Shown: one piece after another, positions 34,545 to 47,815 of the stretch
Layout of the letters: each line of letters opens with the position of its first letter
Numbering within the stretch: the stretch's first letter is position 1
NCBI RefSeq assembly: GCF_027887165.1
Contig: NC_077230.1
Coordinates: 327,840,415 to 327,904,414 of the forward strand
Length of the DNA stretch: 64,000 bases
Direction of reading: 5' to 3'
Source of the DNA: Monodelphis domestica
Lineage: Eukaryota > Chordata > Mammalia > Didelphimorphia > Didelphidae
Translations under genes and position numbers: made by a program
The notes under the pieces: model-generated
Told to the model about the DNA's origin: nothing
What the model saw: only the letters and a program-made list of their open reading frames with translations
The model's database searches: none

Positions 34545-34755
34545 TAGCACTTTAGGTTTACAAAGCCCATTCCCTCTCAATAACCCTGTGAAGTGCCAAG
34601 AACAAGTGTGATCACTCCCCTCACTAAACGAAGGCTACAAGAGGTTTAAGCCTTTTCCCCACCATCATGCAGCTGGTGTCAAAGCCTGCAGCAGCATTTG
34701 GAGCTGGGTCTCCCGCCTGCAGATACAGCATGCTTTCCATTACACCTCACTACTT
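34545..34755 (-). mobile_element. MIR SINE, minus strand
   Basis: 'atagcactttaggtttacaa', 'ctcaataaccctgtgaagtg' and 'atgctttccattacacctca'. The last repeat I see before the FZD4 CpG-rich block. Confidence 0.6.
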
Positions 34756-35705
34756 TACAGTATAATAAACAAAGCACTTTGTAAAGCCTAACATGCTATA
34801 ATAAAGGTGTGTTATTGTTATCATTATTATTATGAACTTATAGGAAACAATGAGAAAGAAAAGGGGACCCTTTGGGGCTCAGAGACTGGGAGATAGAGAA
34901 CTGGAAGTTGGGTTTTGATTTTTTTTTCCACTTCTTGGATGGAAACATCGCCCCCTTTGCACAGGTCAAGCATCCCCTCTCCCTCCCCCAGCCTTATTTA
35001 GAAATCAAGTCCCCCAGACAGGAAGGGCGGCGGGCAGAGAAGCACAGAGCGTCCCGGTCTCATTTCCTTTTGGGTCCCCATGTGGAATTTCATTTCATAT
35101 ATTTAGGAAACCAGAGAGCAAGATCTTCAGCGGGTTTGCTTCTCCAATCTTACTTCTCTCCCCATTTTCCCACAGGACCCCCCTCCCCCAACTTTGCCTC
35201 TACCCCCACTCCCACCCCAGCGGACTTGGGCCGTGGTGGGGAGAGGATTCTAAACTGTAGAGACGCCGTAGAACCTTAGCAGGGACTGAGAAGGGTCTCC
35301 AGACTTCATCCAGACTGCCAAGAAGTTGTTTTTTTGGGGGAGGGGGGCGGTGGAAAGAGTCAGTGGGCAGGGTCAGAGTTGACAGCTGCGAGAAGAGGAG
35401 AAGGAGGTGGGGAAGAGACCCTATAAGCACTTCCCACCTGGGAGAGGAGTGGGTATCTGGGACCGGAGGGGGAAGGGCGGGTGGGGACGGAGCGACTCCG
35501 CTCCATCACCGCCTGGTCCCTGTAGAGCCCCGCGCTCCGGGTGGGAGGAAAGTGTAGGGAGGCGGAGCAGTAAAGGGAGGGTGTGAGGGAGAGGGTGGAG
35601 GAGACTGACCCTTCTACTTACAGCCCAGTCGCTCTGCCCCTCCCCCTGTCTAACACCCTCTCCTCCCCCTGGACCCCTCCTTTCCCAGGCCGGCTGCGCC
35701 TTCCT

Positions 35706-35710
35706 ATTGG
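35706..35710 (-). promoter_or_regulatory. Inverted CCAAT box (candidate)
   Basis: ATTGG on the + strand (CCAAT on the minus strand) lies within the CpG-rich block, roughly 170-180 bp before the presumed start site. NF-Y sites are often found in such promoters. The motif is short, so this is a candidate only. Confidence 0.35.
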
Positions 35711-35913
35711 AGCTTCCTGCAGTCCATCAAGTCCCCGCCACCGCCTCGCGAAAACAGCGCCTGGCCAAGGCTCCGAGCTGGGAGAGCCGTGTGGAGCTTG
35801 GTCCAGGGCAGGGGCAGCGCAGCGCTACGCGGAGCAGCCCAGCCAGTGCTGAGAAACGGAGAGGAGCACGAGAGCCTAAGAGCCCGGAGCCGGGGTGGCT
35901 GCGGCTTGCAGCC

Positions 35914-35958
35914 ATGACCCCAGGAGTTCCCCCCTCCGCCGGGGGTCGGGGCATTTGA
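35914..35958 (+). other. Upstream ORF in the FZD4 leader (14 codons)
   Basis: An ATG in good context (gcagccATGa) opens a 14-codon frame, starting MTPGV, that stops with TGA 233 nt before the FZD4 start codon. If the mRNA begins upstream of 35,914, this frame could lower FZD4 translation. No function of the peptide is implied. Confidence 0.4.
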
Positions 35959-36191
35959 TACCCTGCACAGCCGCTTGCAGCTGCCCCTGGAGGTGGCCAC
36001 TGACTTCCTCCTGCTCCCGCTGCTCTCTCTCTCCCTCTCCCACTTCTTGCTTGGGCTCTGTGGCTGCAGTCACCCCAGACTTCCTCGCCCGCCAGCTCGT
36101 TTTGCAAACTGGGGGTGTCTGGGCCAGCGGCAGGAGCCGCCGCCGGAGCCTCCGCCGCCGCCTCCCCCTCCCCCTCCCCCTGGCCCTGGCC

Positions 36192-36491
36192 ATGGCCCGG
36201 TGGGTCCTGGGACTGAGGGTCCCGGGGGCGTCCGGCGGCGTCTACTTCAGCCTCTCACCGCCACCGCCACTGTTGCTGCTGCTGCTGCTGCTGCTGCTGG
36301 GACAGACGCGGGCTTTTGGGGACGAGGAGGAGAGACGCTGCGACCCCATTCGGATTTCGATGTGCCAGAACCTGGGGTACAACGTGACCAAGATGCCCAA
36401 CTTGGTGGGGCATGAGCTTCAGACGGACGCCGAGCTGCAGCTCACCACCTTTACCCCGCTCATCCAGTACGGCTGTTCCAGCCAGCTACAG
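36192..36491 (+). CDS. FZD4: Frizzled-4, coding exon 1 (signal peptide and start of the CRD)
   Basis: Encodes residues 1-100 of the Norrin/Wnt receptor frizzled-4. The ATG sits in a strong Kozak context (gccATGg). Residues 1-41 form a signal peptide with a run of ten leucines (27-36), nine of them coded by CTG; cleavage is likely after Ala41, giving a mature protein starting FGDEEERRC. The cysteine-rich Frizzled domain starts at Cys50, with Cys58 and Cys95 also in this exon, and carries the N-glycosylation site N64 (NVT). From Phe42 to residue 100 the protein matches human FZD4 as I remember it, while the signal peptide differs and is 5 residues longer. The exon is exactly 100 codons and ends in CAG followed by a GT donor at 36,492 (phase 0). 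The frame stays open into the intron, which is expected read-through and not a separate gene. Assignment is near certain. Confidence 0.97.
36270..36299 (+). repeat. CTG repeat coding the Leu10 core of the FZD4 signal peptide
   Basis: Ten leucine codons in a row, CTG TTG then eight CTG. This trinucleotide run forms the hydrophobic core of the signal peptide and is of a kind that changes length easily, which would account for signal-peptide length differing between species. Confidence 0.9.
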
Positions 36492-39400
36492 GTGGGCAGT
36501 GATCCCCCCTCATCCCCTCCCCATCCCCACTTGTGCCCTAAAACCTTTCCCCTCCCCTCCCATCCAAACTCTTTGGCACAGAAAACAGTGGCTAGGTCCC
36601 AAACGCTTCGGATGTCTCGCCAGATTTAGCCCCTACCTCTGCTGCCTGAAGGGAAGGGTAAAAGTCTGGATGAAAAGTGACTCCCCCCTTAACTCCCCCT
36701 TCTCAGGGACTGAACGCCAAATATTGTGTAAGTCATCTGGCCTGTTAAAGAACCCACTCTTGCACCCCGCCCTTCCGTTTTTTTCCCCCTTCTCACCCCT
36801 GTCTGGCCAAGCCCCTAACCCCAGAGAAGCAGAGCAGGGAAAGACTGGAGGCTGTTATCTCAGCCAAAGATTAGGGGTCATCGTTTAGTGCCAGAGAGTG
36901 CCTGCCGCCCTAGCCAGCTGAAGCTTCGACTTGAAGATAAGGGTTAGTGGACTCCTACTGCACTGCCCCCTTCCATTTCTATTTTACAGAAACTCCCCGC
37001 AGTTCATCTGAGTCAGTTAGTCACCCCATTCTATTTCAGCTCTCTTTTCTTCAAAACTAACCACAGGAGTCGATATTCATCAGTTTCTTCGAGATCCACA
37101 TCTTGTTATATTCTTAGAGTTTCTCACATTGTTAGGAACTGGGGATGCCTAGACTTCCCTCAGCCTTAGGAAGGATTTGGTTAAAGGAGAAGGAAGCCAC
37201 CTATGAAAAGGTGGAAGTGGTGAAGTGGGCAGCAGAATAAACTAGAGCAGGTCATATGTTGGAACTCAGATCATCTGGGTTGGAAATCTAGCTCTGCCAC
37301 TTACTAGTCAGGCGATGGTGTCCCCCAGACAGGAAGGGCAAATTACTTACCTTCTTTGTCTCCTCATTTGTCAAATGAGTGGAGGAGACAGCTAATCTCC
37401 CTCCCAACTTCAGGTTCTGTGATCCTAATGATAGGTGTCCAGGTTGAAAGATCCAGAAATCTCTAGCCTCTGGAGTGTAGTCTCCACAGATAAGGTAGCC
37501 AGAAGTTACCATCTCCTGAGTGCACTTTCTAAGAACACAGGTTCTTAGCTGTTTTTGTGCCATGACTCCTTTGACAGCCTGGCAAAGTCTATGGAATTAT
37601 TCTCAAAGTGTTTTTAAATATGTTGTATTATAAAGGAAACACAGACAGTGAAATAAGACAGAGAGATGTACAGTTTTCCTCCATCTAAATTGGAATCTTG
37701 CCCTGAGCCCCATGAGTCCATGGACCCTACCAAGATCATTTGCTCAGAGAGAGACTCTCAGTGGATGATGTACACACTTTTACAGAAGTAATTTTAAAAA
37801 TTAATTTAAGCCAGGATTTATATTTAAAGAGATATTTGGATTGGTCTTCTTCCCTGTTGAATTGTCTTTACCACAGAGCAGACTCTGCTTTTGGGAAATT
37901 TAGGACTTTGGAGTTGGCTTAAAAGACATGGGTTTAAGAAATGATCCTCCAGCACTTATTTTGGAAACAACACATAGCCTGACCTCAGTGGTGATTTTGC
38001 TAGAGGAAAAGGCTTCCACAGGGATATGTATTTTTAATTACATGTATGCTGGGGAAGCAGCCAAGAGGTTTGAAGGACAGGGCTGGCTCTCTGTTCATAC
38101 TGGAAAACAGTCACTTGTAACTATAGCCTTCACAGACAACATCTGTAAGCAGCAATGGAGACTGTTTATCAGGGCTGGATAAGTCAAAGATAGGGACTGT
38201 ACTCTCCAATTGGTGACAGCAAAATGGGGGGGGGGGAATTTTTGGATGGAGTTTTAAAAATACTTATGAAAGAGTTCCTATGACAGAAATCCTAGATTTC
38301 AGTCCTAACCAACACAATCTCATTTGCATGTTTGTTTGAGGATTATATCAAAATTTCTATTTCATTGAGAATGATTTATGAGGAGAGAGATGTGGGGATG
38401 GAAAGTATTGAAAACAAGAAGAGATAATTTCATTTTCTTTTGAGGAGAAAAAGAATGTGGTAGAGAGTCAAATACCTCTTTCCATTAATGGCCAACATAA
38501 TTTAGGTACAGGGGTATATAAATTATCAGCAAGCATTAAGTGACTGGTATATGGGCAAGATAGAAAGGGTACAATGGCGAGTGGATGAGCTTGGAATTGG
38601 TCTAACTGGGCTTGAGTCCCAGCCCTATCATTCACTAACTATGTAACCTTGGACAAATCCACTACTCCTCTGAGCTCCAGTTTCTTCATTTAAAAAATGG
38701 GATTAATAAAATTTGCATGGCTTCCCTTGAAGGGTAGTCCTGAGAGCAGTGGTTTTAAAACCACAAAGTGATACAGATAGATTATTTTTCAAATGGGAGC
38801 CAAAGATGAGTTAGAGTGGCTGGGCTTTTACTTATATATATTGTTCTAAAATGGATTGTGTAATCATGTCCCAAGTTGTTGTTTTTTTTTTTGTTCTACT
38901 AGAATAATAAGAATAATAAATATCTTACGTTTATAAAGCAGTGGTGAAGTACTAAACTTGTAGGACAGAGAGCTGCATTTGAGTCTTAACTAGCCAGTCT
39001 GTTAACCTCTATGGCATCAGTTTCCTCCTCTGTAAAAACAGGGAGTTGGACTAAACTAATTTCTAAAGTCCCTTTCAGCTCTCAAGTACTATGGGTTCAC
39101 TTGGATAGTTTCTATATCTGTTATCTAACTTAATCTTTGCCACAACCTTCTGAGCTAGATAGTGCAAATATCCCTGTTTTTCAGAGGAGGAAACTGGGGC
39201 TCACAAAAGGTAAATGATTTGCTCATGTTTGTACAAGTTAGTAAGTAGCTTAGCCAGGACTCAGGGATCAGATTCTAGGTCTACTGATTCCAAATCCAGA
39301 GGGCTGTTATCCACTAACCCCCATGGTACCTTTCTCTACTGCAAAGGAGTGCATGAACTAAACTAGGGATGACACGTTACTTTCAGAGAATGCATTATTT

Positions 39401-39694
39401 TTGTGCTATTTGGAGGAGCTGTGTAGTGGGGAGAAAATGCTGAATTTGGAATCAAGAAGTCCTGAAATAAAATGCTGCTGCTGCCATTCAGTAGCCAGGG
39501 CAAGTCACTTTACCTCTCTGGGACCAGCTTTCTCAAGTTCTTTCAGCTCTATTATTCTACTTCATTCAAGATAAAAGTAAAATACAAATATGGGTCATTC
39601 TAAAACCAAATATGTATGTTGCCTAGAAAGCCACTCACTGGTATATGAGTCAAGCCAAATATAATTCTTTTCTTCTGTTTCATTATTCATTTAG
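36492..39694 (+). other. FZD4: FZD4 intron 1
   Basis: Single phase-0 intron of 3,203 bp, GT-AG. Its first 500 bp continue the GC-rich block. By eye it holds MIR-type SINE copies near 37,245-37,430 (+), 38,575-38,745 (+), 38,935-39,095 (+), 39,110-39,335 (-) and 39,410-39,560 (+), and a Charlie-like hAT fragment at 37,538-37,735. The stretch 37,740-38,570 shows no repeat or gene that I recognise. Confidence 0.9.
37538..37735 (+). mobile_element. Charlie-like hAT fragment in the FZD4 intron
   Basis: Starts with a worn terminal motif (cacaggttcttagctg) followed by the 'tgccatga ctcctttgacagcctgg' block typical of a non-autonomous hAT family also seen at 43,513 and 11,213. The far terminal repeat is not clear, so the copy is old or truncated. 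Confidence 0.5.
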
Positions 39695-41023
<1,329 letters not shown>

Positions 41024-43512
41024 ACAGAGCCAACTAGCAAGCCCCCAAAGGGGGAAACGCTTGCCCGTTGGTAGAGATGCAGCCCCCAGTTTAATGCAAT
41101 AACTCCATTTGAACACGGCTCGTATGTACGAGTAAGCAACACATGTTAAAAAACAAACAGCCCCAAACACATCACCAGAACAGCATTTCTGCTGCCAGCA
41201 GTGGCGTTCTCCCAAACAGAAAGGCCAATAGAGGCTTTCAAAGCTGTGAAAAATCAAGCCCCTGATCACTTTAGCAGGTTGCAGTCTGGAGTCCTGACAT
41301 TGTGTACAGACCTTGCAGCTTGAGTGGCAAAATTGCTGAGCCCCTGCTCGGTCAGAAGTTATCAGAGCTGTGTCTTGTAACTTGCAGGGAGAAAGATTAA
41401 CTTTCTTAAACCCTTTAAAATTTGGAATACTAACTGGGTCTTTCAAATAGTTAACCCAACCCATAAACACTGGAAATGTTGAGTTCAGAGAAATGTTACA
41501 AGGGTTTTCTAGTTTGGTTTTCCTGAAGGTGTTTACAGCATAACTTAAACATTTTCCATGGTGCCCAGTTTGCTTCTCAGAGCTGTGCCAATCACACCCC
41601 GCGTGGTGATGTAAAAATACTTTATTGTCTTTGTCATGAAGTAGAATTATTTGGGCAAAGCATAAAAAGCACACAAGGGTCCAGTGGATTAAAAAAACAA
41701 AATGAAACAGAAAAACTTAATGTCAGTATCTCCTTGTGTTCCAGGATGTTACTCTTCCATTCCCTTTGCACCTCACATTCTGCATTAATGACTTAAAAGC
41801 ATATCTTTATGCTAATTAAAAAAAATTACAGCATGACCAAGGGTTTGGGGGATGGGGAATTAAGGGTGATTCACTTTCTGACAATCACTTAATTCAGAGA
41901 AAAACGAGATTTACCCAGTCTACTTACCTTACACACCCCAGAGACCCATTGCATTGAGCAATTAAGACTTAATATATTTCACTTTGTGTGATTGCATCTC
42001 TGCAGACGCCAGTCTGGAAGGACTAAAATGTTAAATTTCTTGGCAACTTTGTGTTCACACAGATTAACTGTGTAATTTGTGTGTGTCAATTACAATTAAG
42101 AGCACATTCTCCGACCATGACATAGTCCCCTGCCTGACTTTAAGCTATGGTCAGCTTGCATTCTCAGAATGATAGTGTGTTTTTTGTTGTATTTTTTTTT
42201 AATATAAGAATGTTATCAGAGAGTCTGGTCTCCTCCATTCAACAATGGAGACATTTTCCTTTCTGTAAAGGGATCTAAGGCGAGCAAATCCAACTCCTTG
42301 GTGCACAATTGTTTCCTAGTAATTGGCGATGGCTCTTGCTGGCTCCCTCAGAGGCAGCATGGTCTGTAGTATTTATATGGTGCTTAATGAATCTCCTGAC
42401 TTCCAGCAAGGACCTTGTTTGGTTAGCAGGGGACATAGTGTAAACCATATAAACGTGCTGAGTGCTGAGAAATCACAGGTCTTAATTGCCCCATTGTTGA
42501 CTGGCCCCATGCTTTGGACTGTTTGAAAACTTGCTTCACATGGAAAGAGAGCCTTTCAGAAGATTCTGAAAAATAGTTCTTTTGAAAAATGTAGCTAAGT
42601 CCCAAGTATTAACCTGCTTAAAGCCTTCTGGGCTTTTAGTCTGTAGCAGATGCAATGTTTGCCAATCCTGGGTATACTTTTGTTCCTTTCCTTCCAATTC
42701 ATAACCAGCCTTAGATTCAGCTCTCACTTAGCAAGGGCACATAATTCATTCATTTAAAAAATTTTCTTTGCAAACTGTGTTCTTCTGATGGGAAAGCCCT
42801 GGCCCCTTTCTTTTGTGCAGAAATGTATCCAAAGTCTCAGAATTCCAATGAGGTGGCCAGATTTTGATGATAAGCTTCTCCTTTTATTGCTTGCTTCTGT
42901 CAAATATGGAACAGTTACCCTGGTATAATCAGTCAGGAGCAGGAGCCTGAGGAAGGATCCCTGGAAAGGCTGGCGTGAATCAGCTCAGCTAAATTAGAGA
43001 CTATTGCATGTAGAATGTAAACGTTGAACTCCCTGATCTGTGCACAAGAGAGTTCCCATAAATGTCCAGGGCCACCAAATCCTAGCACAGGGGCAGATTC
43101 TGCCCTTACTCACGCTCTACCCTAGTGCCTGGGGAGTTGTGCATCCAATCTGGCCCAGGAAAAGGAGGGAGAAGGACTTCACCAAGGATTAATATGGATG
43201 CCTGGCTGTTAAGAGTTCTGGATTTTCTAACTCTTTGATTCCTAACATTTCAGTGATCTTGTGACTGGGGCAGTCTAATCCAGTAGGAGAGAACACTTGA
43301 GTGGGAAGTCAGGAGACCAGCTTTCACATGCTGGAGTGTGGGTCATTTGTGAGGTGCTGACATGTCACACTGCTCAAGTCTCTTGCCTTCTAAGGTAAAA
43401 AAGCCCACAATCAGTAGCGGTCACCTCTGCTAGCTGAGTAGAAACTGACCACAGAGATGCCAAGTTTCCCTCTTGCTATCTTCCAAATGAATGAGGTATT
43501 TAGGACAGAGAG

Positions 43513-43709
43513 CAGGAGTTCTTAACCTGTTTGGTGGCATGAACCTATCTCTGACAGCAGTCTGGGGAAGCCTTTGGACCCCTTCTTGGACTAATTATTT
43601 TAAATGCAAAATAAAACAGACACAAGATTACAAAGAAACAAATGATACTGCAATATAATTATTAAAATAAATTCTCTTAAATTTACAGACTCCAGATTAA
43701 GAACTCCTG
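43513..43709 (+). mobile_element. hAT (Charlie-like) MITE inside the FZD4 3' UTR
   Basis: A 197-bp element with perfect 13-bp terminal inverted repeats (CAGGAGTTCTTAA and its complement). It has no coding capacity. The flanks share TTAGG and CAGAGAG, but a clean 8-bp target duplication next to both ends is not evident. The internal sequence matches the copies at 37,538 (intron) and 11,213. Confidence 0.75.
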
Positions 43710-45179
43710 CCTTAGGCAGAGAGATTTTAGAAGGATGATGTTTGCATCTGTGTTTTCTGCTGTGTAAATTGGCTCTTTGCTATAGCCAGCCAGTTTATAA
43801 CTATCTCATTTGGTATTTGAACCCCCCAAATGCCTACCATGTACAAAACTCTTGACAAAAGGGGTACACATTCTTTTTTTATTCACTGCCATGGGTTTTC
43901 ACCATAGGATGGCATATTTGTGGTCTCCTTAAGTCTATTGAGCTGCTTTGTGCATCTTGCAAAACAGAGTGGAGGCTTCCTGAAAGCCCTTCCACTTTTC
44001 CATAGGTTTTTGGTCCACCAAGGCCAGTGGAGTTTTGTGTGACCTTCCACTCTTGGCACTCACTCTCACCAACCCCTGAGTGATTTTGTTTTTTAAGGTT
44101 ACTCCATGATGTAGCAGCATGGGCATGGTAGGAGGGAAGCAGCAACAACTCTGCAGGGAATTCTTATGCAAACAGCCTTCCTCTGCAAAGCTGAGATCCA
44201 TCTCTGCTGGCTTCAGGAAGGCCAGGTATCCTGGCCCCCACTTTTCAATTAAATTAAGCATCTACAGGGGAGATAGAAAGTTTGGATAAGGCATGGCCCC
44301 TGGCCTCTGCTGGGGGGGAGAAGACAAATCCAGATGGCTTTAATATATAGTATTACATGGTAAATGCATCAGACAATTGCAAACAAAGTACTTTGTGAGT
44401 ACAGGTCTGAGGGGGAAGGTAATTCCATTTCTTTTCCTCCATATTGGAACTCATTGTGACTTATCGTGGTTAATGCTGGGGCAGCATCTTGCCTGGCAAA
44501 AAGCCAAGGCTGCTTTTCTTCCTCTGGAATTTGGGATAAGTTGTCATCTGTCACTTCTGGGAAGACTCTTTGGCAGCTGGAGAATTTAGCTATTAAAAAC
44601 CAAAGCATCTCTGTTCACTTTTAGTGGGGAATCTTCTAAACCATTAGACTAGGCTATATTCAATTCTCTGTTGTACCTCTTCCCTCCCCTCTTAGACCAA
44701 GATGAATTTCAGGGCAGAATAGAATGAATTATTGTGGAGTCTGGGCAAGCAAGGTGGTCTGACTGAACTTGATTCACATGTTTTTCCTCTTAATGCTCTG
44801 GCCCATTTTCTGTCCTGCTTGCTTAGGTGTCCCAGAACTGGCCAAAGGTCAGGGGTGGAAGCTTCCTTTTCTTGAGTTGCCTTCCTTCTTCCTACTGATT
44901 TTCCCATATAATAGAGATCTAGATTTCAATTTGAAAGGGAACTTTAGAGGCCATGGAGTCCAATCCTTCATTACACAGATGGAGGAAGTGAGGCACAGAG
45001 GTTAAGTTATTTGTCTAAAATCAGGTAAAAGTGTCTAAGGTAGGATGTTAATCTCAGTCTTCTGGATTCCAAGTCTAGTGACCTCCTCAGTATTCATGAC
45101 ATCCCAACCCTGAGATTGCATTACCAGTAACAGAACCATGTGAAATCCCCAAGTTCTGCTCTTTCTTACCCGTATAACT

Positions 45180-45785
45180 TTCCTTTCTCTAGGCCTCAGT
45201 TCTCATATCTGTGAAATTAGGGAGAAGGACTAGATCTCAGGTGTCAAATATGGAACCAATTTTAATGTGTTTTTCTAAGCCAATATTCAAGCCCATTTCT
45301 ACTTGATTTTGACACCGTTAGGATAGATGATCACCAAGAACCTTTCCAGCTCTCAATCCATGAGCCTATAATTTGTTTTCATAGCAGCCACTGCCAAAGT
45401 ATGAAAAAATTTTATGGTGCAAAACTTTTGCTATTTGTAGAAATGGAAACTAATATTTCTGTAGGCTAGAAGAGTCATGAAGTCCAGAGCTGGAAGACTG
45501 AGGCATGAGCCAAGAGGGGTCTAAACATAAACTTATATATACTACATGTATACTATAGGAACTGTGGAGTATTGGAATTTGAGTCAAGAAAACCTGAGAT
45601 TAGATTCTGCCTTGGATATGAGTTGCTTGATATAAAGTCACTTAATTTATGAGCCTCAATTTCTTCATCTGCAAAATGGAAATAATACCTCTTAATACCC
45701 ACTTCACAAGGTTATTGTGAAGTTCAAATGATATATAATACATGTAAAGTGCTTTACAAATTTTAAAGCCCCATATAAAATCTGC
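45180..45785 (+). mobile_element. MIR copies within the FZD4 3' UTR (two, + strand)
   Basis: 45,180-45,375 ('ctaggcctcagttctcatat', 'ggagaaggactagatctcag') and 45,550-45,785 ('cctcaatttcttcatctgca', 'gtaaagtgctttacaaattt'). Confidence 0.6.
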
Positions 45786-47171
45786 TATTTTTATTTTGTG
45801 TTATAGCGGGAATGTTAGAGGGCTTTCGATATAAATACTCATGCTTCATTATGCCTTGGCAAATTCCTTATTGTGTTTCTTGTATCTGAGTCCAGACTCC
45901 TAACTTAGGTTTGTGTCTTGCCTGGGAAAGGGGCTACGCTATCCCCTCCTTAGACGCAAGGTAGGGATTCTGTATAGTTGCCAAGAAAATCCTTTGCTGG
46001 ACTAGGGAGTGAATATACTGCCCATTTTTAAAGCAGTGGCATTTATTTGATTTCACTAGAATATTCTCTCAGTCAATCTACTTCCTTTTAGCCACTTGGG
46101 TAACAATGTACACTGCATGAATTAGACCCTTGAGAGTGATGTTGCAGCAAAGGTCTTGCTGTAATGCCTTATTTTAGGTAAGACTAACTGGTCCTGACAG
46201 CAGTGACTTGGGCCTCTTTCAAGTTTCTCTTTTCTTTTTCCTTAGTTAATTGGCAGAGTCTGCAATCTTGATTCAAGGTAGGCCCTGAGTGGAGAGTCTT
46301 GGCTCAAATGGATTAATTTCCATTATGCATTTTCCTTGTTTTTTCCCAGTTTTCAAAAATCACCATCATCATTCAAGGTGTCTTTTAGGTAGGCTAGTAC
46401 TTTTGTTTTCTTCATTGCTGGGTTTGTCTATCCCTCATCTGCTTTGAAGAAGAGAAGTTCTGGTCAATGAAGGTTGACCTCCATTTTTGTTTTTAGGTGG
46501 TCTTTGTTTCAGAAATGTTTTCATTCCTGCCTTGTGGGTGATATTCTATTGCTTGACGGTAAAGGCTATAAAGGTTAAGACTGTGCCTTCTTTAACACCT
46601 TTCACCAGATTCCTATAAATGGAAGGTGTTTTCTCATTTCATATTTGTTGAGTAAAAGAATGATTGACTCAGTTATTGTGCCTAGATGTAGGTAAGTCAC
46701 TTAAACCACTCAATACCAGAGTTTCTACCTGTGGTATTGCCTGGCTCCTCCCTACCTCGCAGGGGTGTTGTGAGTGAGGTCCCAGAACTGAAAAGTCCCT
46801 AGAGCACCTTTGGAGAAAGGTGCTGTGAATATAGACTGCCTTTAGAAGAGGGAACAACAGAAATATGACTAGCCTTACTATAAAAGACATTGCAAGCCAA
46901 AAGCCAGGCAGCCAGCTTTTGTCTTCCTGCTTTCCCACCCCATAGCCAGCCATCTTGAGGCCAATCTGTGAAGGTTGAGATGTTTTACATAGAGGTACCA
47001 GGATGATAGTCTATTAAACATGTCCTGAATGAATTTCTGAACTTCAAAGACAATGGACACTGATATTTTTTAGGATGTACAAAAGCATATCTGCATTGAT
47101 GTATGTACTGTAAATTTCTAATTTATCACTGTACAAAAGAAACTTTGCTATTTAATTTTGTATCAAAGGAA

Positions 47172-47177
47172 AATAAA
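47172..47177 (+). terminator. FZD4 poly(A) signal AATAAA
   Basis: AATAAA followed within 30 bp by a T/GT-rich stretch (tttgtttatta, ttttgtgtg), the usual arrangement of a vertebrate cleavage site; cleavage is expected around 47,190-47,200. Confidence 0.8.
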
Positions 47178-47561
47178 GTTTTGTTTATTAACTTTTGTGT
47201 GAATAACATCTTTATTGCTGTCTTGTTTATTCAGTACCTACCTTTCCCAAGATATGTTCTCTCTCTCCTCATCCCCATCCCAGATTTCCATAAAATCTAA
47301 TGAAACATAATCAAGTCTGACAAATGTAGTGTTCTACACCTATAGTAGAAAGGAGGAAGAAAGTATATTCTCAGACCTCCTCTTTGGTCATTATAATGTC
47401 AGTATTTAGTTTCACTTGTTGCAATCATTTTGCATATTGTTTTCTGGCCCAGCTTACTGCATTTTAACCTAAGTTTATGTATGTTCTTCCTACACTTCTT
47501 TGTATTTGTCATAGTCATTTTTTCTTACACAGCCATATTTTATCACATTCATGTTTTGGGT

Positions 47562-47815
47562 AGCTAAGTGGTACAATGGGTAGAGTTCTGGGCTTGGAGT
47601 CAAGAAGACTCATCTCCCTGAGTTGAGATCTGGCCTCAGACACTTACTAGGTGTGTAAGCCTGGGCAAGTCACTTAACCCTCTTTGCCTCTGACTCTTTA
47701 TCTGTTAAATGAGATAGAGAAGAAAATGGTAAACCACTCCAGCATCTTTGTTAAGAAAACACCAAATGGGGTCATGAAGAGTTGGATGCCACTAAAATGA
47801 TTAAACAAAACCTAC
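47562..47815 (+). mobile_element. Mar-type CORE-SINE, + strand
   Basis: Head 'agctaagtggtacaatgggt', core 'gcctgggcaagtcacttaac' and tail 'gaagagttggatgccactaa'. Lies about 370 bp after the FZD4 poly(A) signal. Confidence 0.82.

Larger units (their letters stand above)
35180..36520 (+). promoter_or_regulatory. FZD4: CpG-rich promoter and first-exon island of FZD4
   Basis: The only stretch of the window with dense CpG dinucleotides and high GC, in contrast to the AT-rich, CpG-poor surroundings. It covers the presumed start site, the 5' UTR and coding exon 1. Elements seen include a GC box GGGCGGG at 35,475-35,481, a further G-rich block near 35,335-35,350 and an inverted CCAAT (ATTGG) at 35,706-35,710. 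A TATAAG at 35,422 is probably too far upstream to be the TATA box if the leader is about 300 nt. CpG-island promoters of this kind usually start transcription at several points. Confidence 0.8.
41024..47195 (+). other. FZD4: FZD4 3' UTR
   Basis: Long untranslated tail, comparable with the roughly 5-6 kb tail of the human gene. Most of the first 2.4 kb is repeat-free. Later it carries a complete hAT MITE (43,513-43,709), MIR copies near 44,930-45,085 (-), 45,180-45,375 (+) and 45,550-45,785 (+), and a MIR-like stretch near 46,675-46,840. The last 100 bp are AT-rich and run into the canonical poly(A) signal. An earlier AATAAA lies inside the MITE and might give a shorter transcript. Confidence 0.8.

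Noticed and set aside
35727-36193. Long minus-strand open frames opposite the FZD4 leader (up to 126 codons)
   Set aside because: Stops are rare in GC-rich DNA; the frames overlap one another and have no recognisable domain.
36492-36629. Extension of the FZD4 frame past the exon 1 donor
   Set aside because: The GT donor at 36,492 and the exact protein continuity into 39,695 show it is intron read-through.
36412-36888. 158-codon + strand frame running from exon 1 into the intron
   Set aside because: It is out of the FZD4 frame, crosses the splice donor and has Pro/Ser-rich composition typical of C-rich non-coding DNA.
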